Source: Treponema sp.
Lineage (GTDB): Bacteria > Spirochaetota > Spirochaetia > Treponematales > Breznakiellaceae
Length of the DNA: 5,576 nucleotides
Assembly: GCA_031254175.1 (NCBI GenBank)
Contig: JAIRUY010000163.1
Location: 1-5,576, forward strand
Direction of reading: 5' to 3'
A model generated the notes under the pieces. That model searched no databases and was not told the DNA's origin. It worked only from the letters and a program-made list of their open reading frames with translations. Shown piece after piece: positions 1 to 5,510 of the stretch. Every line of letters starts with the position of its first letter. Position 1 is the stretch's first letter. The translations under genes and the position numbers were made by a program.

Positions 1-1157
1 ACATCGCTTTTTATTTCTACATAGTCTTCCAGTTTTTCATTAAACTTGCCGGTACGGTTACCGTTGAAAAAGTAAGTAACATGCCCGTACTTTTGCGTTT
101 CTGAAATTGCCAGTGTGCGAACTCCTGTGGCAGCAAGATATTCTCCCATTGTATGATCGATTGAAGGAGGACTGACCAGATAACGCTCAGGGACATGCAA
201 ATCGCCGTCATATTCCATCATTCCCGCATAACAAACCTTTGGACGGCGCACGCGGTCAAACTTGTCAAATTTTTCTTCCTCAAAAGCGGCTGTAATTTCC
301 AGAGCGCGGTCGCCGCGGAAATTAAAATAAACAACAGAATCGCCGTCTTCTATAGTACCGATTGGCTTTCCGTTCTCGGCAATAACAAATTCTTTTAAGT
401 CCTGATCGATAATGCCGGGTATCTCTTTCCTGTAAGTCTCAACTGCTTCACGCGCCGAGGCAAACTGGCGGGCGGTCCCAAGAACATGGGTTTTCCATCC
501 CCGGTCTACCATTGTCCAGTCTGCGCCGTAACGATCCATTGTTATCCACATACGCCCGCCGCCTGAGCCGATTTTCGCGTCATAGCCGCCATCGCTTTGT
601 TCTTTCAGAAAGGCTTCAAAGGGATCAAGATACTCAAGAGCGCTTGTCTCTCCAACATCCCGTCCGTCAAAAAGAATATGAACACGAACTTTTTTTACCC
701 CTTCTTTTTTTGCCTGAACAATCATCGCTTTTAAATGATCCAAATGGCTGTGAACATTCCCGTCCGAAAAAAGACCCAGAAAGTGCAAAGTTGAAGAAGC
801 GCCGCTTTTGACGTTACTCACAACTTCTTTCCATGCGGTACCCTGAAACATTGCGCCTGTTTCAATTGATTTTGTTACAAGCGCCGCTCCCTGATTAAAC
901 ACACGTCCGCAGCCCATGGCATTGTGCCCTACTTCGCTGTTTCCCATGTCTTCATCGGAAGGAAGCCCGACAGCGGTTCCGTGCGCTTTAAGTTTTGTAT
1001 TGGGGCTTTTTGCAGCTATTGCATTGAGGTTATACATTTTTGAATCAGCGACAGCATCGCCTTCTTTATATTTTCCGTAACCAACTCCATCCATGATAAC
1101 CAGTACCACAGGTCCTCTCCGGCCTTTCCATGTTGGATTTTTTTCCAAAGCTTTCAT
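1..1157 (-). CDS. gpmI: 2,3-bisphosphoglycerate-independent phosphoglycerate mutase, plant-like type (3' end cut by window)
   Basis: This cytoplasmic glycolytic and gluconeogenic enzyme interconverts 3- and 2-phosphoglycerate through a phosphoserine intermediate, using bound divalent metal ions. The reading frame stays open from the start to the window edge, giving 385 codons, about 70% of the roughly 550 residues usual for this subtype. Motifs in order are MDGVG (22-26, metal-binding Asp23), GNSEVGH (72-78, nucleophile Ser74), SDGNVHSH (131-138, His136), DGRD (164-167), GRMWITMDR (201-209), FNFRGDR (278-284) and SETQKYGHVT (352-361, Lys356). The stretches KAHGTAVGLP, YLVSPPSIDHT and FFNGNRTG resemble plant enzymes more than the short Bacillus type. 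The C-terminal metal ligands lie beyond the edge and cannot be checked. Two tandem ATGs (1160 and 1157) are possible starts. The second sits 7 nt from AGGAG and is preferred; the first is only 4 nt away. The radical SAM gene lies upstream on the same strand with a 66-nt gap that holds a promoter-like -10, so gpmI may be transcribed on its own. Confidence 0.96.
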   Translation of the reverse strand, partial: MKALEKNPTWKGRRGPVVLVIMDGVGYGKYKEGDAVADSKMYNLNAIAAKSPNTKLKAHGTAVGLPSDEDMGNSEVGHNAMGCGRVFNQGAALVTKSIETGAMFQGTAWKEVVSNVKSGASSTLHFLGLFSDGNVHSHLDHLKAMIVQAKKEGVKKVRVHILFDGRDVGETSALEYLDPFEAFLKEQSDGGYDAKIGSGGGRMWITMDRYGADWTMVDRGWKTHVLGTARQFASAREAVETYRKEIPGIIDQDLKEFVIAENGKPIGTIEDGDSVVYFNFRGDRALEITAAFEEEKFDKFDRVRRPKVCYAGMMEYDGDLHVPERYLVSPPSIDHTMGEYLAATGVRTLAISETQKYGHVTYFFNGNRTGKFNEKLEDYVEIKSD

Positions 1158-1164
1158 CATTGTT

Positions 1165-1169
1165 CTCCT
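1165..1169 (-). promoter_or_regulatory. Shine-Dalgarno site of gpmI
   Basis: AGGAG on the minus strand lies 4 nt before the first and 7 nt before the second of two tandem ATG codons. The spacing favours the second ATG (1157), although the two starts differ by only one methionine. Confidence 0.75.
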
Positions 1170-1177
1170 AAACTATA

Positions 1178-1183
1178 ATTATA
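1178..1183 (-). promoter_or_regulatory. Probable -10 element of gpmI
   Basis: A perfect TATAAT on the minus strand would place the transcription start near 1171, leaving a short leader that still contains the AGGAG ribosome-binding site. No good -35 is visible at the normal distance; the best candidate is TGTTAA at 1206-1201. The match is therefore based on the -10 alone in an AT-rich stretch. It suggests that gpmI does not depend only on read-through from the radical SAM gene. Confidence 0.4.
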
Positions 1184-1223
1184 TAGAGTATTACAAAAAA
1201 TTAACAGGCAGCCGGCACAGAGC

Positions 1224-2051
1224 TTATGGAAAAACTTCTACAGGCAAAGAAAAGCCGCCGGCTTCCAAAGAGCGGCGCAGAGACGAGGCTCTTTCTTCAA
1301 GATATTCAACAGGCAAAGAAGAAGCCAGAGGGTCCCCCGGAGCAGAGCGGGCTTTGCCGTATATCTGCACTTTACGAATGTTTCCTGAAGCCGCCAGCCC
1401 AAGCAAAAACTCAAGCCATGCATGAGATTCTTCGGCAGACGGACGCTCTCCTTCAACTGAGCAGAGCATTGTTTGAATTGTTACAGGAGCGCAAGACGCG
1501 AATTCTTTTTTCTTTAAAGTAATTTCTTCAAAAGGAATCTCGCAGCGGTTGATTTTTTTGTACCATTCGGGAGTTCCGGCATCCAGTTTAAGCCAAACAT
1601 CCAGTTTTTCTGATCCCAAAACGGCATCTAAAAGCCGGGAAAATATTTGCGGCTTCATAAGACCTGCGCCGTTTGTAATCAGTACCATTGAGGCGCAAGG
1701 AGCCAATTCTTCGCGAATACTTGCGGCAAGTTTTAACGCTTCGGGAAAATCAGGTGACAGCGAAGGCTCTCCATTGCCGGAAAAACAGATGTCCTTAATT
1801 GGTATATCCTGCTCCAATGCGGCGGCAATGGCCTCACGCAGATCGGCTTCCATTTGCGGCAATAAAAAAAATGAGTTGTTTTCAAAGGGGAAAACTTCAC
1901 AGTAAGGACAATCAAATGGGCAGAATTTTTTATCCGGGAAAAGGTTGATTCCAACTGAAAGACCGCGCGAACGGCGTGAATAAACCGGATATACAAGAAG
2001 ACCTTTTTCCCGCCCCCGGTGGTTTTTTGTTGGATTGATTGAAAGAGCCAT
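1224..2051 (-). CDS. Radical SAM protein, COG0731 (TYW1-related) type, substrate unknown
   Basis: This 275-residue protein has the radical SAM cluster motif CPFDCPYC, with Cys44, Cys48 and Cys51 spaced CX3CX2C. These residues should bind a [4Fe-4S] cluster that cleaves S-adenosylmethionine to a 5'-deoxyadenosyl radical. The preceding RRSRGLSVGINLFP (26-39) is the typical lead-in of COG0731 Fe-S oxidoreductases. FSGNGEPSLSP (90-100) is the GGE-like SAM-contacting segment, followed by ITNG (125-128), KLDAG (155-159) and QTML (193-196) at the expected barrel strands. No accessory cysteine cluster or extra domain is visible, so it looks like a bare radical SAM barrel. The related TYW1 makes a wybutosine precursor in archaeal and eukaryotic tRNA, but bacterial members of this group lack an assigned reaction and I do not assign one. 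The start at 2051 is the only sensible choice, since an in-frame stop lies 9 nt upstream, yet no Shine-Dalgarno is visible. The gene is divergent from the rlmK-like gene. Confidence 0.9.
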   Translation of the reverse strand: MALSINPTKNHRGREKGLLVYPVYSRRSRGLSVGINLFPDKKFCPFDCPYCEVFPFENNSFFLLPQMEADLREAIAAALEQDIPIKDICFSGNGEPSLSPDFPEALKLAASIREELAPCASMVLITNGAGLMKPQIFSRLLDAVLGSEKLDVWLKLDAGTPEWYKKINRCEIPFEEITLKKKEFASCAPVTIQTMLCSVEGERPSAEESHAWLEFLLGLAASGNIRKVQIYGKARSAPGDPLASSLPVEYLEERASSLRRSLEAGGFSLPVEVFP

Positions 2052-2062
2052 AAATGGATTTT

Positions 2063-2068
2063 ATCATA
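2063..2068 (-). promoter_or_regulatory. Possible -10 element of the radical SAM gene
   Basis: TATGAT on the minus strand lies 11 nt before the ATG at 2051. If it is used, the leader would be only about 5 nt, which fits the absence of a Shine-Dalgarno sequence. No clear -35 is seen. The call is weak in an AT-rich stretch. Confidence 0.3.
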
Positions 2069-2108
2069 AAAACTTGAACATCGAGAAGATTTTTCAGGAA
2101 GTTTTCAA

Positions 2109-2114
2109 TATAAT
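2109..2114 (+). promoter_or_regulatory. Possible -10 element of the rlmK-like gene
   Basis: A perfect TATAAT lies 11 nt before the ATG at 2126, predicting a transcript start near 2121 and a leader of about 5 nt. A TTGAAC at 2074-2079 is too far upstream (29 nt) to act as its -35, so only the -10 supports this call. Confidence 0.4.
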
Positions 2115-2125
2115 TAACGTGATCA

Positions 2126-3187
2126 ATGAATAAAAAAACAGAAACACAGATGCAGATGTTCGCCAACCGTCTTGAAAAACGATTCCGTCATCTGAAAAAA
2201 TGGGCGCAAAGAACCAATGTTGGCGCTTTCAGACTTTATGACCGCGACATTCCGGAGATACCCATTGTTTTGGATTATTACGGCGAGGCTTCAAGACCGC
2301 AGGATGCCGCCATCGCCGGAGCGCTGTACAAACGCCCCTATGAAAAAGACGAAGCGGATGAAGAAAAATGGCTTAATATGATGAAGGAATCTTCTTCCCT
2401 CGCGCTTGGAATTTCTGTGCAGCGAATCTTTCTGAAACAGCGTCAGCGTCAAAGAGGGGAAGCGCAATATGAAAAAATGGAAAATGCCCGTTTTGAAAAG
2501 ATAATCAGTGAAGGGAATTTAAGTTTTAAGGTAAATTTATCGGATTATCTTGATACAGGTCTTTTTCCGGACAGACGGCTCCTGCGGGCAATGGTTGGCG
2601 CTGAAGCCTCCGGAAAAAAAATACTGAATCTGTTTTCATACACCGGTTCATTTTCCGTTTACGCGGCGGCAGGGGGAGCGGCTTCTACCGATTCCGTTGA
2701 TCTTTCAAATACTTACCTTGCCTGGGCGCGGGAAAATTTTTCACTCAACAGCCTTTCGGCGCAAATTTTTTCACGGCAGGAAGATTTTTTTAAAAGCCGC
2801 AGCGGCCAGCCGCACGAAAGCGTCATCAACAGGCTAATCCGCGCCGATGCGCTTGATTTTATAGAAAAAGCCGCCTCTTTTAAAAAACGCTGGGATATTA
2901 TTGTTTTGGATCCGCCGTCTTTTTCCAATTCAAAGAAAATGTCCGGAAGTTTTGATTTGCGCCGTGATGAAAAACCGCTTGTCTTATCCTGCCTTGATCT
3001 GCTTGCTCCGGGAGGCACGTTGTTTCTCAGCATTAATACTCAAAAACATAAAACAGAAATTTCCAATGTGGTAATAAATTTAAGTTCCTGCTCAAATAAT
3101 ATTCGTGTAACCGATTTAAGCAATAAGGTTGTTGATGAAGATTTTAAGGGTAAAAAAATACCAATGGCTTTTTTAATTACCGGCTGA
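2126..3187 (+). CDS. rlmK: Stand-alone RlmK-type class I SAM-dependent 23S rRNA methyltransferase
   Basis: This 353-residue cytoplasmic protein matches the C-terminal half of the E. coli bifunctional RlmKL protein, which makes m7G2069 in 23S rRNA. Shared landmarks are FANRLEKRFRHLKKWA (12-27), FRLYDRDIPE (35-44), LKQRQRQRG (103-111), NLSDYLDTGLFPDRR (137-151), the SAM-binding motif NLFSYTGSFSVYAA (168-181), the acidic ribose-binding Asp192, and the catalytic loop DPPSFSNSKKM (262-272) followed by the LAPGGTLFLS strand. The THUMP-containing RlmL half is absent, so this is a single-function protein. Compared with my recollection of E. coli, about 20 extra residues sit near 213-234, before IRADALDF. 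No Shine-Dalgarno precedes the ATG at 2126. Met9 and Met11 are other possible starts, and Met11 aligns with the point where homology begins, but they have no ribosome-binding site either. The exact target guanine is inferred from the family. It is divergent from the radical SAM gene and convergent with the ECF operon. Confidence 0.88.
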   Translation: MNKKTETQMQMFANRLEKRFRHLKKWAQRTNVGAFRLYDRDIPEIPIVLDYYGEASRPQDAAIAGALYKRPYEKDEADEEKWLNMMKESSSLALGISVQRIFLKQRQRQRGEAQYEKMENARFEKIISEGNLSFKVNLSDYLDTGLFPDRRLLRAMVGAEASGKKILNLFSYTGSFSVYAAAGGAASTDSVDLSNTYLAWARENFSLNSLSAQIFSRQEDFFKSRSGQPHESVINRLIRADALDFIEKAASFKKRWDIIVLDPPSFSNSKKMSGSFDLRRDEKPLVLSCLDLLAPGGTLFLSINTQKHKTEISNVVINLSSCSNNIRVTDLSNKVVDEDFKGKKIPMAFLITG

Positions 3188-3198
3188 TTTGCGGAAAA

Positions 3199-3978
3199 TC
3201 ACACACTGGTCTCCGTATCTTTTTTACCTTCTTGTTCCTCCTGCTGCGGGCCAACCGGAATGCCGATTTTTTTCAATCCTTCAAGAAGAGGAACTCCAAT
3301 CACCGCAGCCCCCAGTGAAAAAACAGCGCGCTCAATGGGAGCGGCTATTGTTAAAGCAGCCCAAAACTCCTTCGGCTGTTGATACAGAACAAGAGAGAAA
3401 AAGTTTCCAACAGTAGCGCCGCCGATAAGACCGCCAAAAGCGCATAACCAGACAGCAGGAAACTTTAAAAGCCTGTTTGAAGACGCAAACATTCGTCCGG
3501 CAAAAATAATCCCTGCCGTCAAAGCAAAAAAACCAAGCCCATACTTAACAACCGGAAACAAAATAATACTGCGTCCTGTTTCCTGACTGAGCCAAAGAAC
3601 GGTTCCAATAATGTAAACAATAATTCCCCCATTCACAATAAAACTGCCGCTGCGGTTAATTGTTACAGGCGGCCATTTTCCCCACGCAATGCAGCCGGTT
3701 GTAAAAGCTGTAGTCATACTAACAATGAAAGTAAAAGGCCCCATCCATGCTGTGTGAGGCGCAATCAGATTGCCGATAAAACTTCCTGCGGCGGAACAGA
3801 GAGCCCCTGCTATTGGACCGAAAAAAATCCCTGAAAGAGGAGAAAGAGCGGAAGCCAGCGAAAAAGTTCCGCCTGTACCCAATATGGGAATTGTAGGCAG
3901 GATATGTCCTGCCGCAACAACCGCCGCCCATACTGCCACAGTTGCCGGATGAATGTTTTTATTGCTGTAGTATTTCAA
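3199..3978 (-). CDS. ECF transporter S component (substrate-binding membrane protein), specificity unknown
   Basis: This 259-residue integral membrane protein is probably the substrate-capturing subunit of an energy-coupling factor importer. Hydrophobic segments can be seen near residues 12-33, 36-55, 56-75, 79-99, 112-131, 137-162, 173-199 and 205-232, giving six to eight possible spans. The block GTGGTFSLASALSPLSGIFF (34-53), followed by GPIAGALCSAAGSFIGNLIAP (54-74), is the glycine-rich pattern common in S components. The tail after about 243 is charged (QQEEQEGKKDTE) and likely cytoplasmic. At 259 residues it is longer than the roughly 170-210 usual for S proteins. It starts with TTG, overlapping the ATPase stop as TTGA, and a GGAAG (3991-3987) lies 8 nt upstream, which supports this start. 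Its position as last gene of a T-AA-S operon implies a dedicated transporter. I cannot name the ligand: known S families bind vitamins, their precursors or metals, and none is clearly recognised here. Confidence 0.8.
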   Translation of the reverse strand: MKYYSNKNIHPATVAVWAAVVAAGHILPTIPILGTGGTFSLASALSPLSGIFFGPIAGALCSAAGSFIGNLIAPHTAWMGPFTFIVSMTTAFTTGCIAWGKWPPVTINRSGSFIVNGGIIVYIIGTVLWLSQETGRSIILFPVVKYGLGFFALTAGIIFAGRMFASSNRLLKFPAVWLCAFGGLIGGATVGNFFSLVLYQQPKEFWAALTIAAPIERAVFSLGAAVIGVPLLEGLKKIGIPVGPQQEEQEGKKDTETSV

Positions 3979-5495
3979 ACTGTAATCTTCCGCACATTTT
4001 GTTTATTTTTTTTCATATCCATTACTATTTCTCCTTTTTCCATTTTGATCAATCTGTGCGCATATTCATATACAAGAGACATATTATGAGTAACAAAAAT
4101 AACAGTAAAGCCTTTGGAATGAAGCTCTTTTGCGATATTCATTATCTTTATGCTTCCCCGGTAATCCTGACCAACATCAATTTCGTCAAAAATAATGATT
4201 TTACAGCCCATCGCAAGAACACAGGCAACAACTGTTTTGGTGCGATCTGCTTTTGACAATGCGTGAGGAAAAGCGCCGCCGTCTTCAAGCTCAACAACCG
4301 AAAGGGCATCTTTTACTCGCTGACTAATTTCTAATTTTGAAAGACCGGCGTTTTTTAACGCAAAGGCAATTTCGTTAAAAACAGAATCCGTAAAAAGCTG
4401 GTTATCCGGATTTTGCATAACAAAACCAATTTCTTTTGAGATTGCAGATACAGAAAGTTCTTTCAGATTTTTTCCGCGGACAATAATTTCCCCGGAGACA
4501 GGACGTAAAAGACCTGTAATAAGTTTAAGCAGAGTCGTTTTTCCGCAACCGTTACGCCCGATTAACGCAATAAAATCGTTATCTTCTATGGTCAGATTGA
4601 TATTTTTAATACAGGCACCTAAAGCCGCGTTCATCCCATTTTTGCCCTTTGTTGTGTCTGCGTAATCAAAACAAAGGTTATTTATTGTAATTGCCGCTTC
4701 CGCAGATTCTTTGCCCCGCATCTCTTCAAAAACAGCGTTAATATCAACAGAGCCCGGCGGCTCTATGCCGTTCTCTTTCAACAAAACATGGTTTTCAAAG
4801 ATTTTTTTTGCCGTATCGCAAGCAGCAATACGGCCGTTTTTTAAGATGCAGGCCCTGTCAGCGAACTCCAATACGCTGTTGGCTGTATGAGCCGTCATTA
4901 CTACAGTAATTTTATATTTTTCTCTTAACTTATTTAGAACAGACATCACTTCTGCTTTTCCTTCCGGGTCAAGGCGGGACAACGGTTCATCCAGAACCAG
5001 AATTCTGCTTTTCATAGCCAGCGCTGCGGCAATGGCAAGGCGTTGTTTTTCACCGCCTGAAAGCGTCGAAGGGGAGCGCTCCATAAAACCTTCAAGCCCA
5101 ACGACTGAAAGCGCCTGCCGGATTCTTTCTTCTATTTCTTCAGGCGGCAAGAGAAGATTCTCAGGGCCAAAAGCAGCTTCATTGCGTACAGAAGATGTAA
5201 TAAACTGCACATCCGGATCGTCCAGCACCATCCCCACTTTTAGAGCAAGACGCGGCACCGAAGATTCATCTGTACGCTCTCCGTCTACTGTAACATTTCC
5301 GTATAAATTACCGCCGGAAAGATGGGGAATTATCCCGTTTAATAATTTACAAAATGTCGTTTTACCTGCGCCGTTTTCTCCCATCACGGCAAGAAATTCT
5401 CCTTCCATAACAGAAAGATTTATTTCTTCCAGCGCCCGTTTTTCAGCGCTCGGATACAAAAAGGCAGCGTTTTTTAAATCTATTATAACTTTCAA
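3975..5495 (-). CDS. ECF transporter fused double ATPase (EcfA1-EcfA2 type)
   Basis: This 506-residue cytoplasmic protein carries two ABC ATPase domains in one chain and should power an ECF importer. Domain 1 (about 1-245) has Walker A GENGAGKT (39-46), signature LSGGE (145-149), Walker B ILVLDE (165-170) and switch His203. Its Q-loop reads VLDDPDVQ (90-97), with Asp92 where Gln is usual. Domain 2 (about 267-506) has Walker A GRNGCGKT (313-320), Gln361 in VMQNPDNQ, Walker B IIIFDE (433-438) and His470. Its signature is the degenerate LSKAD (413-417), and DEID replaces the usual DEPT. NGIIPHL (53-59) and GQDYRG (442-447) are typical of CbiO/EcfA proteins. I chose the TTG at 5495 because AGGA (5508-5505) stands 9 nt upstream. 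A TTG at 5504 also lies in frame but directly abuts that AGGA. The gene follows a probable T component by 15 nt and overlaps the S component start (TTGA). Confidence 0.93.
   Translation of the reverse strand: MKVIIDLKNAAFLYPSAEKRALEEINLSVMEGEFLAVMGENGAGKTTFCKLLNGIIPHLSGGNLYGNVTVDGERTDESSVPRLALKVGMVLDDPDVQFITSSVRNEAAFGPENLLLPPEEIEERIRQALSVVGLEGFMERSPSTLSGGEKQRLAIAAALAMKSRILVLDEPLSRLDPEGKAEVMSVLNKLREKYKITVVMTAHTANSVLEFADRACILKNGRIAACDTAKKIFENHVLLKENGIEPPGSVDINAVFEEMRGKESAEAAITINNLCFDYADTTKGKNGMNAALGACIKNINLTIEDNDFIALIGRNGCGKTTLLKLITGLLRPVSGEIIVRGKNLKELSVSAISKEIGFVMQNPDNQLFTDSVFNEIAFALKNAGLSKLEISQRVKDALSVVELEDGGAFPHALSKADRTKTVVACVLAMGCKIIIFDEIDVGQDYRGSIKIMNIAKELHSKGFTVIFVTHNMSLVYEYAHRLIKMEKGEIVMDMKKNKQNVRKITV
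3987..3991 (-). promoter_or_regulatory. Ribosome-binding site deciding the TTG start of the S component
   Basis: GGAAG on the minus strand lies inside the end of the ATPase gene, 8 nt before TTG at 3978. It supports TTG as the true start and indicates coupled translation of the two genes. Confidence 0.55.
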
Positions 5496-5504
5496 AACCG
5501 GCAA

Positions 5505-5508
5505 TCCT
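5505..5508 (-). promoter_or_regulatory. Ribosome-binding site deciding the TTG start of the double ATPase
   Basis: AGGA on the minus strand lies just after the stop codon of the upstream frame and 9 nt before TTG at 5495. The upstream TTG at 5504 touches this site with no spacer, so it is very unlikely to be the start. Confidence 0.55.
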
Positions 5509-5510
5509 GA

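Noticed and set aside
512..811. A 99-codon plus-strand open frame with Arg/Leu/Ser-rich sequence
   Set aside because: It lies antisense to conserved gpmI motifs, including the SDG and DGRD regions, so it is a shadow frame.
1201..1223. GCCGGC followed on the minus strand by a T-run, as a terminator of the radical SAM gene
   Set aside because: GCCGGC is self-complementary with no loop, and no longer stem can be drawn. The T-run is also 8 nt or more away.
1549..1905. A 118-codon plus-strand open frame
   Set aside because: It lies wholly antisense to the radical SAM gene, has Ser/Ala-rich shadow composition and shows no recognisable motif.
2074..2079. TTGAAC as a -35 for the rlmK-like gene
   Set aside because: It stands 29 nt from the TATAAT, far beyond the usual 16-18 nt spacing.
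3147..3162. GGTA-A-run-TACC as a possible terminator of the rlmK-like gene
   Set aside because: The stem is only 4 bp, it lies inside the coding region and no U-run follows directly.
3942..4256. A 104-codon plus-strand frame beginning with a hydrophobic Cys/Phe-rich stretch
   Set aside because: It lies antisense to the end of the ECF ATPase and the start of the S gene, where real motifs lie on the other strand. The hydrophobicity comes from the AT-rich complement.
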